NCBI GenBank assembly: GCA_004555655.1
Contig: SFHJ01000006.1
Span: 1 to 64,000, forward strand
DNA from: Clostridiales bacterium
GTDB taxonomy: Bacteria; Bacillota; Clostridia; Oscillospirales; Oscillospiraceae
DNA: 64,000 nucleotides
Reading direction: 5' to 3'
Position 1 is the first letter of the stretch; each line of letters begins with the position of its first letter. The position numbers and the translations under genes are program-made. Below, piece after piece: positions 43,110 to 49,878 of the stretch. The notes under the pieces are model-generated. The model saw only the letters and a list, made by a program, of their open reading frames with translations, had not been told where the DNA came from and did no database searches.

Positions 43110-43775
43110 TCAATCTTCTTTTTCTCTGAGTCCTGCGATGGCCGAGACGGGCAGGGAAAAGCAGATCGCGCCCGGCTTTGTGCCGGGGCCCGCGCCGTCG
43201 TTGATTGCGCGCATGATGGCGGCCTTCTCCTCCGCGCGCGCGACGATGTAGATCATGTCCTTCGCGTCGGCCAGACGCACGCCGAAAAAGCGCTCGTCCT
43301 GCCGGACGCCGGTGCCCTTGGCGTGCAGAACGGTGCCGCCTGCCGCACCTGCCGCGCGGGCCAGATCCATGACGTAGTCGCTGTAACCCTCGTTGAGGAC
43401 GACAATGATGAGTTCGTGTGAAAATTCCATGCTGGGCGTGCCTCCTGCGCTCGTGTTTTCGGTGAGGTAGGCGAGCGTCCTGCCGCCTGCCACGCTTTTG
43501 ATGGGCACGGTCATGAGAATGCCGTTGCCGGGGATGTCAATCAGCAGCTTCCGCCGGGCCGCGCGGAAGATCTGCCGCGCGCCGTCGGCGCCCGCCACGG
43601 CGCCGACGACCGCCTTCGGCGTCTCGTCAAGACCGTAGACGGACAGCTGCTCGCTTGTGGCCGTGCCGCGGCCGAGCTTGGTGAGAATCGTTCTCGCACC
43701 CGCGGCCTGATATAGCTGCGTCATGCGCGCAGTCCGGTCGCGGTCTATAATGGCGATCAGGTAATACAGCTCCAT
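43110..43775 (-). CDS. Tandem P-II-like regulatory protein
   Basis: The 221-residue protein contains two P-II (GlnB-like) folds in one chain: about 1-105 (YYLIAIIDRDRTARMTQLYQAAGART) and about 115-215 (SHELIIVVLNEGYSDYVMDLARAAGAAGGTVLHAKGTG, with the P-II style KGTG). P-II proteins bind ATP, ADP and 2-oxoglutarate and control transporters. The ATG at 43775 follows GGGAGG and lies one base after the stop of the DUF1538 gene. It therefore probably regulates that membrane protein. Confidence 0.75.
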   Translation of the reverse strand: MELYYLIAIIDRDRTARMTQLYQAAGARTILTKLGRGTATSEQLSVYGLDETPKAVVGAVAGADGARQIFRAARRKLLIDIPGNGILMTVPIKSVAGGRTLAYLTENTSAGGTPSMEFSHELIIVVLNEGYSDYVMDLARAAGAAGGTVLHAKGTGVRQDERFFGVRLADAKDMIYIVARAEEKAAIMRAINDGAGPGTKPGAICFSLPVSAIAGLREKED

Positions 43776-43776
43776 C

Positions 43777-45303
43777 TCAGCACGCCTCCCAAAGCTCGAT
43801 GATCTCGCCGTCGGCGAACGCGGGTGTAATGACCGGCGCAATCTTGCGGCGGCGCGCGGCGAGCACGCAGATCGCGCCCATGACCTGCACGGTGATGAGC
43901 GGCGTCATGGCGACCAGCGCCACGAGGCCGAAGGCGTCCGTCATCACGTTGCCGCCGAGCGCGGTGCACGCGCCCATCGCAAACGGCAGTAAAAATGTGG
44001 CCGTGAGCGGCCCGGAGGCCACGCCGCCCGCGTCAAATGCGATGGCCGTGAACGTGCGCGGCACGAAAAAGCTCAGGCCCAGCGAGAGCGCGTAGCCCGG
44101 CACAAGAAAATACAGAACCGGCACGCCCGTGACCACGCGCACCATGGCAAGTCCCGTCGCAGCCGCCACGGCCACCGACAGGCTCAGGCCCATCGCCTTT
44201 TCCGAGATGGCGCCCGCGCTCAGCTCCTCGACCTGGCGGTTGAGGATATGTACCGCGGGCTCGGCGCGGATGATGAACCAGCCCATGAGCACCGCAAGCG
44301 GGATGAGCAGCGCCGGATGCGCGCGCACCATTGCGCTGCCCAGCACCTGACCCATGGGCGAGAAGCCCACGTTTGCGCCCGTGAGAAACAGAACCAGTCC
44401 CACATAGGTGTAGCCCAGGCCCACAAGGATGCGCAGCAGCGGCAGCTTGCGCAGGCGCAGGGAGAAGATCTGAAACAGCGCGAAAAACACCACGATGGGT
44501 GCCAGCGCTACGGCGACCTCGCCAAGGTATGCTGGGAATGCGGAGAGATAGTTCCGGCCCAGCGCGACGGTGTCGGCGAGCGGCTGCGCCGCGTCGGATC
44601 CGGCCGCGCCGGAGGCACCGGGATAGAGCAGGCTCAGCACCATCACGGCCAGCACCGGGCCGATGGAGCACAGCGCCACGAGACCAAAGCTGTCGGCCTT
44701 GGCATTTTCGTCGCTGCGGATGGACGCAACGCCCACGCCCAGCGCCATGATAAACGGCACCGTCATCGGCCCTGTGGTTACGCCGCCGGAGTCGAACGCC
44801 ACGCACAGCATCTGCGGCGCGCAGAAATACGCTCCGGCGAACACGAGCGCATAGAATGCGAGCAGCAGCGCGCGCAGCGGCACCCGGAATAAAATGCGCG
44901 CCATGCTGAGCATCAGAAACAGCCCCACGCCCGCCGAGACGGTGAGGATCAGCGTCATCTTGTCAATGGCAGGCACGTTGGCCGAGAGCACCTGAAGATC
45001 GGGCTCGGCAACGGTGATGGCCACGCCCAGAAGGAAGCTGACGGGCAAAATGAGAAGCAGCCTGCGCGAGCGCGTCAGCTTCGCGCCGATCTGCGCGCCG
45101 ATGCGCGACATCGACATCTCCGCGCCCAGCGTAAAAAGGCCCATGCCTGCGATGAGCATCACCGAGCCCAGCAGAAATGACAGCATCAGCGATGCGTCCA
45201 CCGGCACCAGCGCAAAACAGACGGCGCAGACAACGCCCGTGATGGGCAGCACGCTTGCCGCGGCCTCTTTGAGTTTTTCAAGCAGAATGCGGTTTGTCTG
45301 CAA
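43777..45303 (-). CDS. DUF1538-family membrane protein
   Basis: The 508-residue protein is made of two similar hydrophobic halves (about 12 helices). Each half has a near-identical block: VAFDSGGVTTGPMTVPFIMALGVG (about 163) and IAFDAGGVASGPLTATFLLPFAMG (about 412). This internal duplication is typical of DUF1538. The family is often encoded with a P-II-like protein, suggesting a nitrogen- or energy-gated transporter. The start is set at TTG 45303, 7 bases after AAAGGAG. Substrate unknown. A TATACT -10 with preceding TGG lies upstream at about 45335-45340. Confidence 0.78.
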   Translation of the reverse strand: MQTNRILLEKLKEAAASVLPITGVVCAVCFALVPVDASLMLSFLLGSVMLIAGMGLFTLGAEMSMSRIGAQIGAKLTRSRRLLLILPVSFLLGVAITVAEPDLQVLSANVPAIDKMTLILTVSAGVGLFLMLSMARILFRVPLRALLLAFYALVFAGAYFCAPQMLCVAFDSGGVTTGPMTVPFIMALGVGVASIRSDENAKADSFGLVALCSIGPVLAVMVLSLLYPGASGAAGSDAAQPLADTVALGRNYLSAFPAYLGEVAVALAPIVVFFALFQIFSLRLRKLPLLRILVGLGYTYVGLVLFLTGANVGFSPMGQVLGSAMVRAHPALLIPLAVLMGWFIIRAEPAVHILNRQVEELSAGAISEKAMGLSLSVAVAAATGLAMVRVVTGVPVLYFLVPGYALSLGLSFFVPRTFTAIAFDAGGVASGPLTATFLLPFAMGACTALGGNVMTDAFGLVALVAMTPLITVQVMGAICVLAARRRKIAPVITPAFADGEIIELWEAC

Positions 45304-45401
45304 ACGACCGCTCCTTTCAAACGGATATTTCTCCAAGTATACCAGAAAAACGGCCCTCTGCATAGCAAAAGGCCGTTAAGAAATCGTGAATTTTCCCGGA
45401 T

Positions 45402-45836
45402 TTACTTGATGAATTTGTCGATGGCCTGACACAGATCGTCCAGCGCCTGCTCGTCATCGTGCTCCACGGCCTCGACCAGACAGTGCTGAATATGGTCCTG
45501 CAGAATCACCTTGCCCACGTTGTTGATGGCCGCGCGCACCGCCGCAATCTGCACCAGTACTTCAGAGCAGTCGCGCCCGTCTTCGACCATGCGCTTGACG
45601 TGCTCCAGATGGCCGATGGCGCGGGCCAGCCGGTTGATGACGGCCTTGGTATTCGCGTGCGTGTGGCCGTGGCCGGACGCACCCGGCGCGTGCTCGTGCG
45701 TATGCGCCTGCTCGGGCGTATGTGCGTCGCCGGGGTAGTGCAGGTGGGCGATGCCGTGCTCATGCAGATAGTCGTGGTCGTGCTCCAGTTCGTGTTCATG
45801 CTCAGGCTCGTACTGACCGTTGTACTCGTGTTCCAT
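45402..45836 (-). CDS. CsoR/RcnR-family metal-sensing repressor with His-rich N-terminus
   Basis: The 144-residue protein has a C-terminal CsoR/RcnR (DUF156) helical domain, about 62-144, with candidate metal ligands Cys90 (RDCSEV), His115 and Cys119 (DHIQHC). That is the C-H-C pattern of the family. The first 61 residues hold 16 histidines. Ordinary members are 85-95 residues, so this tail is an addition and should bind nickel, cobalt or zinc. The gene is divergent from a His-rich protein and CooT. A candidate operator lies between them. It is likely to sense nickel for the acetyl-CoA synthase system, by inference. Confidence 0.85.
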   Translation of the reverse strand: MEHEYNGQYEPEHEHELEHDHDYLHEHGIAHLHYPGDAHTPEQAHTHEHAPGASGHGHTHANTKAVINRLARAIGHLEHVKRMVEDGRDCSEVLVQIAAVRAAINNVGKVILQDHIQHCLVEAVEHDDEQALDDLCQAIDKFIK

Positions 45837-45866
45837 TGCGCAGGCTCCTTCCCGGTTTCTGTGTGA

Positions 45867-45895
45867 AGTATAACACAGCCGCGCCGTGTTTGCTA
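45867..45895 (-). promoter_or_regulatory. Possible promoter of the metal-sensor gene
   Basis: On the minus strand TATACT (45872-45867) lies 17 bp from TAGCAA (45895-45890). The -35 match is weak. It faces the promoter at 45970. Confidence 0.45.
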
Positions 45896-45934
45896 CAGAA
45901 AAAATGACGGTTTTTCCGCCAAAATCGAGCAGAT

Positions 45935-45951
45935 AACCCCGTGCCGGGGTT
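45935..45951. promoter_or_regulatory. Candidate CsoR/RcnR-type operator
   Basis: AACCCC-GTGCC-GGGGTT is a perfect inverted repeat of C and G tracts flanked by AT-rich sequence. It resembles CsoR-family operators (TACCC...GGGTA type). It lies midway between the divergent promoters of the metal sensor and the His-rich protein gene. A weak hairpin is the alternative reading. Confidence 0.5.
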
Positions 45952-45969
45952 TTTCAAAGCAGCGCGCTC

Positions 45970-45998
45970 TTTACAAAACAGGCGCTTTCCGGTATAAT
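45970..45998 (+). promoter_or_regulatory. Promoter of the nickel-handling genes
   Basis: TTTACA (45970-45975) and TATAAT (45993-45998) are 17 bp apart. A small inverted repeat ACTCTA...TAGAGT (46012-46028) lies just downstream, within the leader, and could be another operator or a short RNA stem. Confidence 0.75.
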
Positions 45999-46047
45999 AT
46001 GAAACAAATAAACTCTACGCATTAGAGTCTGAAAGGAATCGATCTGA

Positions 46048-46452
46048 ATGCATCTGGAACATGAAGAATCCGCCGTGCATACGCACGAGCATACCCACGC
46101 CGACGGCACCGTGCACACGCATGAGCACACCCACCCGCACGAGCACGAGCACGGGCACACGCATCCGCACGAGCATACGCATGCGGCTGCCGGCTGCGGC
46201 GTACACTGCGGCGAGGGCGTGAACTGCGCAGAATGCGGCCACGAGCACGTCAGCCCGCGGCAGGAGCTGATCGCGCTGATGAAGTATATGGTGGGCCACA
46301 ACGCCTCGCACGCCAATGAACTGGCGCAGCTTGCAAAGCAGCTGCAGGATCTCGGCGAGACAACAGCCTATGAGCAGATCATGCTCGCCGTGAGCGATTT
46401 TGAAAAGGGCAACCTGCGCCTGTCCACGGTGCTCGCTGCCATGAACGCGTAA
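46048..46452 (+). CDS. His-rich metal-binding protein
   Basis: The 134-residue protein has 18 histidines in its first 45 residues, mostly HTHEH/HPHEH patterns, then four cysteines at 50, 54, 60 and 63, and a helical C-terminal part (about 68-134). His-rich tails of this kind store or deliver Ni2+, Zn2+ or Co2+. It stands in front of cooT and the acetyl-CoA synthase genes, and opposite a metal sensor whose tail is also His-rich. Nickel storage or delivery for acetyl-CoA synthase is the likely job. No homologous family is recognised for the C-terminal part. Confidence 0.7.
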   Translation: MHLEHEESAVHTHEHTHADGTVHTHEHTHPHEHEHGHTHPHEHTHAAAGCGVHCGEGVNCAECGHEHVSPRQELIALMKYMVGHNASHANELAQLAKQLQDLGETTAYEQIMLAVSDFEKGNLRLSTVLAAMNA

Positions 46453-46464
46453 GGAGGCAGAGCC

Positions 46465-46659
46465 ATGTGCCTTGCAATGGTATATAAAACGGAGCAGAAG
46501 GCGGAAAACCTGCTGCTTTCAAACGTCCAGCGCATCGACTGCAAAGACGGCATGGTGTATCTGACCGACCTCATGGAACGGCAGGTCGTCATCGAAGGCG
46601 AGCTTGTTTCGGTCGATTTGGTCGGCAACACCGCCATCGTCATCCCGCGCGCGGTATGA
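46465..46659 (+). CDS. cooT: CooT-type nickel-binding protein
   Basis: The 64-residue protein starts MCLAMVY and continues with the CooT family pattern (DGMVYLTDLMERQ...IEGELVSVDLVGN). In CooT the second-residue Cys binds Ni2+ and the protein helps to mature CO dehydrogenase. The gene is 12 bp after the His-rich gene with a GGAGG site and overlaps the next by ATGA. Its presence agrees with nickel enzymes of the downstream acs cluster. Confidence 0.82.
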   Translation: MCLAMVYKTEQKAENLLLSNVQRIDCKDGMVYLTDLMERQVVIEGELVSVDLVGNTAIVIPRAV

Positions 46660-46886
46660 CGCACGAGTATGAGCTGGTGCGCGAGATCCAGAATCTGTGC
46701 GCGAACAACCAGATGCGTGACGTGTTTTTTGAGGAGATCGAGACCGATGACCCAGTGGCCTATGTCCGCGAGCTGGTCAAGGGCAAGGCGGTCAATCTCA
46801 GCGTCGACAGAAAGCAAAACGGAGATCTCACGGTGTTCGTCGAAAGCGCGGGTATGACGCAGAAATTTGTCTTTACCCGGCTTTGA
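46656..46886 (+). CDS. Small unknown protein in the nickel/acetyl-CoA synthase block (76 aa)
   Basis: The product is acidic, without a membrane segment or His-rich part, and has one Cys (about 15). It is translationally coupled to cooT. The alternating hydrophobic pattern near the end (AVNLSVDRKQNGDLTVFVES) suggests beta-strands. I do not recognise the family. Position suggests a role in nickel delivery or cofactor assembly. Confidence 0.6.
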   Translation: MTHEYELVREIQNLCANNQMRDVFFEEIETDDPVAYVRELVKGKAVNLSVDRKQNGDLTVFVESAGMTQKFVFTRL

Positions 46887-47006
46887 CCGGCGCGTGGAAA
46901 ACAGGAAAAAACGGCTGCGAAAAGTTGGTGGTTTTTTGCAGTTTTTGTAAGGCGATGGGCTTGTATTTGACTGGCAAATGTGATACGATATTTTTGTATC
47001 GAATTT

Positions 47007-47034
47007 AGCTGGGAAAGTCTGCGCTTTCCCGGCT
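47007..47034 (+). promoter_or_regulatory. Hairpin in the metF leader
   Basis: An 11-bp stem (47007-47017 with 47024-47034, one G-U pair) and 6-base loop lie 45 bases before metF. A TTGACT at about 46969 could be the -35 of the metF promoter, with TATTTT about 16 bp later. No T run follows, so it is a leader structure rather than a clear terminator. Confidence 0.45.
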
Positions 47035-47078
47035 TGGATTTGTACAGGCAATCTATTTTTATTTATTTGGAGGCAAAT

Positions 47079-48008
47079 ATGAGCGTTGCTGAAATCTATG
47101 AAAACAGAGCCACTTTCTCGTTCGAGGTCTTCCCGCCGAAGACCGATGTGGGTATGGAAAAGCTTTGCGGCGCGGGCGGCGTGCTGGAAAAGCTGTATAC
47201 CCTGAACCCCGACTACATCTCCTGTACCTACGGCGCGGGCGGCACGAACGTGGGCAAGAACCTGGAAGTGCTCGACAAGATCAAGGCCGACGGCAAGTGT
47301 GAGCCGGTGACGCATTTCACCTGCATCGGCAACACGAAAGAAGACATCAGAACCAAGCTGCAGACCTATCTTGACCACGGCATCAACCATGTGCTGGCGC
47401 TGCGCGGCGATCTGCCCTTCGGCTGGACAGGCACCAACGGCGATCTGCACTATGCCACCGAGCTTGTCAAGTTCATCCGCAAGGAGTTCGGCGACAAGTT
47501 CACCATTGCGGTCGCGGGCTCTCCCGAGGGCCATATCCAGTGCCGCAGTCTGGAGGCAGATATCGCCTTCCTGAAGCAGAAGCAGGACAACGGCGCCGAC
47601 TTCATCATCTCGCAGCTGTGCTGGGATATGGACGCGTTCCGCCGCTGGCTCGACGCGATCCGTGACGCCGGTATCTGGCTGCCCGTCGACGTGGGCATCA
47701 TGCCCATCCTTGATCAGGCCGCCACGATCAACATGGCGCTCAGCCGCAACGGCTGCGTGATGGACCGCAAGCTCTGCGAAATCATCTCGAAGAACTGGAT
47801 CTTCCCGAACCCGTTTGACAAAGAGCCGTTCGACGCCGACGTCGAGGGCAAGAAGGCCAGCTTCAAGCAGGCCGGCATCGAATATACCATCAACCAGATC
47901 GACCAGTACCGAGCCTGCGGCGTCGACGGCATTCATCTGTACGCACTCAACAAGTACGAGGACGTCGCATACATCGCAAAGGCCGCCGGTCTTATCGACC
48001 TCGTGTAA
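47079..48008 (+). CDS. metF: Methylenetetrahydrofolate reductase
   Basis: The enzyme reduces 5,10-methylene-THF to 5-methyl-THF, the methyl donor for the corrinoid protein. The 309-residue length is typical. The catalytic Glu lies in SFEVFPPKT (about 12-20). ALRGDLP (about 107-113) and the FMN-binding barrel blocks are present. The ATG at 47079 follows TTTGGAGG. The acetogen partner gene metV is not adjacent, so this looks like a stand-alone MetF. It leads into cooC after about 105 bp. Confidence 0.93.
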   Translation: MSVAEIYENRATFSFEVFPPKTDVGMEKLCGAGGVLEKLYTLNPDYISCTYGAGGTNVGKNLEVLDKIKADGKCEPVTHFTCIGNTKEDIRTKLQTYLDHGINHVLALRGDLPFGWTGTNGDLHYATELVKFIRKEFGDKFTIAVAGSPEGHIQCRSLEADIAFLKQKQDNGADFIISQLCWDMDAFRRWLDAIRDAGIWLPVDVGIMPILDQAATINMALSRNGCVMDRKLCEIISKNWIFPNPFDKEPFDADVEGKKASFKQAGIEYTINQIDQYRACGVDGIHLYALNKYEDVAYIAKAAGLIDLV

Positions 48009-48019
48009 CTGACACCGAT

Positions 48020-48077
48020 CCCGGCGGGCAGCGCGCCCGCCGGGGCGAGCGTTTCGCGGCGGTTCGCGCCTGCGGGC
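48020..48077. repeat. Hairpin and repeat segment between metF and cooC
   Basis: CCCGGCGGGC and GCCCGCCGGG (48020-48044) form a 10-bp stem with loop AGCGC. TTCGCGCCTGCGGGCG (48062-48077) follows and matches part of the repeat at 21897. It may reduce readthrough from metF or stabilise the mRNA end. Confidence 0.6.
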
Positions 48078-48114
48078 GTGAGACGGCAGCGAGACTTTAA
48101 AGGAGCAGGATTCT

Positions 48115-48882
48115 ATGGCTACACATACCATCGCAGTTGCCGGTAAGGGCGGCGTCGGCAAGACGACGACCTGCGGCATGATTATCGACTATCTGTGCAA
48201 GCAGAAAAAAGGCCCTATTCTGGTTGTCGACGCCGACGCCAACTCCAACCTCAACGAGGTGCTGGGCGTGGAGGTCGAGACGACGCTGGGCGATATCCGC
48301 GAGGAGATGGCCCGCGCCGAGCAGAAGGGCACCGTGCCGGCCAATATGACAAAGGCCGACTACGCCGAGATGAAATTCGGCTTGGCGCTCATCGAAGAGG
48401 ACGACTTTGACATGCTCGTCATGGGCCGGACGCAGGGCAAGGGCTGCTACTGCTTTGTCAACGGCGTTCTCAAGACCCAGATTGACAAATATGCGGGCAA
48501 CTACCGCTATATGGTCATCGACAATGAAGCGGGGCTCGAGCATATCAGCCGCGGAACGCTTCCGCATGTGGATACGATGCTGCTCATCTCCGACTGCTCG
48601 CGCCGCGGCGTACAGGCCGTGGGCAGAATCGCCGAGATGATCCGCGAGCTGGAGCTGAAGCCCGGCACGATGAAGCTGATCGTAAACCGCGCGCCCGGCG
48701 GGGTTCTCAACGCCGGCGTGATGGAGGAAATAAAACGGTATGATCTCGACCTGGTCGGCGTTCTGCCGCAGGACGAGCTGGTATATGAGTATGACTGCGA
48801 GGGCAAACCCAGCTCGCAGGTTCCCGACAGCGCGCCCGTCAAGCAGGCGCTGGGCGAGATCATGCGCAAACTTGGTTTATAA
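48115..48882 (+). CDS. cooC: CooC/AcsF-type nickel-insertion ATPase
   Basis: The 255-residue protein is a MinD-like ATPase that loads nickel into CO dehydrogenase/acetyl-CoA synthase. The deviant Walker A GKGGVGKTTT is at about residue 10-19, and the CYC pair of the nickel/zinc site is in GKGCYCFVNG (about 108-117). A Walker B-like YMVIDNEAGLEH (about 133) follows. It is the first of the acs gene run. The related AcsF matures ACS; with no CODH gene here, an ACS-directed role is plausible. Confidence 0.92.
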   Translation: MATHTIAVAGKGGVGKTTTCGMIIDYLCKQKKGPILVVDADANSNLNEVLGVEVETTLGDIREEMARAEQKGTVPANMTKADYAEMKFGLALIEEDDFDMLVMGRTQGKGCYCFVNGVLKTQIDKYAGNYRYMVIDNEAGLEHISRGTLPHVDTMLLISDCSRRGVQAVGRIAEMIRELELKPGTMKLIVNRAPGGVLNAGVMEEIKRYDLDLVGVLPQDELVYEYDCEGKPSSQVPDSAPVKQALGEIMRKLGL

Positions 48883-48912
48883 AAATTATTTTTAATAGGG
48901 GGATTCATCATT

Positions 48913-49857
48913 ATGCCTTTCGTTCCCAAGAAACAGGCTTACAACGCAAAGATCAATGAAGTTGTTCTTGGCGTTGGCGAAAAAGCCACGGCGATCGGCG
49001 GCCAGAACGTGCTGCCGTTCCATACCTTCGACGCTGAGATCAAGAACGCGCCCAAGATCGGCGTCGAGCTGACCGATTTCGGCATGGAAGAGTACACCAT
49101 GCCCGGCGAGCAGGCGTTCTATGCCGGCTGCGAGAGCGTGGTCGACATGGCCAAGCGCGCAGAAACCATGGAAGGCGCATCGTTTATCTGCCTGCACTTT
49201 GAAGGCGCGGACCCCAACGGCGCGAACAAGTCCGTCGAGGAGTGTGTGAAGCTGGCAAAGGACGTCTCCGATGCCACCACGATGCCGCTCGTCATCATGG
49301 GCTGCAAGAACGTGGAAAAGGACACCGAGCTCTTCAACAAGATCGCCGAGGCGCTGGCCGGCAAGAACATCCTTGTCCTGTCCGCCCGCGACGAGAACTA
49401 CAAGACCGTCGGTGCTTCGGCAGGCCTGGCGTACAACCAGAAGGTCGGCGCGGAATCCGCCGTTGACATCAACCTGGCCAAGCAGCTCAACACCGTCATG
49501 ACCCAGCTGGGCGTGAGCGGCCAGAACATCGTCATGAACATCGGATCTGCCGCCGTCGGCTATGGCTATGAATATGTGGCCTCCACGCTTGACCGCATCA
49601 AGGATGCTGCGCTCAAGCAGTCCGATGCGATGCTGCAGATGCCCATCATGACCCCTGTGTCCTCCGATACCTGGGGCGTGAAGGAAGCCATCATGCCCGA
49701 GGCTGACATGCCCGAATGGGGCAATCAGGAAGAGCGCGGCGTCGAGATGGAAATCGCCACCGCCGCTGCCGTGCTGGCTGGCGGTTCGGACGCGGTCATT
49801 ATGCGTCATCCGGCAGCCATCAAGGCCATTGCCGCGATGATCAATGCGCTGATGTAA
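48913..49857 (+). CDS. acsD: Corrinoid iron-sulfur protein small subunit (CODH/ACS delta)
   Basis: The 314-residue protein is the AcsD/CdhD subunit of the corrinoid iron-sulfur protein. It forms a TIM-barrel heterodimer with AcsC, and its opening FVPKKQAYNAKINEVVLG is characteristic. The cobamide is held at the interface. It starts after AGGGGGA, 30 bp from cooC, and is 21 bp from the next gene. It works with the first half of the fused 49879 product. Confidence 0.93.
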   Translation: MPFVPKKQAYNAKINEVVLGVGEKATAIGGQNVLPFHTFDAEIKNAPKIGVELTDFGMEEYTMPGEQAFYAGCESVVDMAKRAETMEGASFICLHFEGADPNGANKSVEECVKLAKDVSDATTMPLVIMGCKNVEKDTELFNKIAEALAGKNILVLSARDENYKTVGASAGLAYNQKVGAESAVDINLAKQLNTVMTQLGVSGQNIVMNIGSAAVGYGYEYVASTLDRIKDAALKQSDAMLQMPIMTPVSSDTWGVKEAIMPEADMPEWGNQEERGVEMEIATAAAVLAGGSDAVIMRHPAAIKAIAAMINALM

Positions 49858-49878
49858 TCAGGAAGGAGGAACATAATT

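Noticed and set aside
46048..46190. Tandem DNA repeat or CRISPR-like array in the His-rich gene
   Set aside because: The repeated CACGAGCA-type words are His/Glu codons in frame; spacing is irregular and no spacers exist. I saw no CRISPR array anywhere in the window.
46980..47078. 33-codon N-terminal extension of MetF
   Set aside because: It runs through a leader hairpin and lacks a ribosome site, while ATG 47079 follows TTTGGAGG and gives the usual MetF length.
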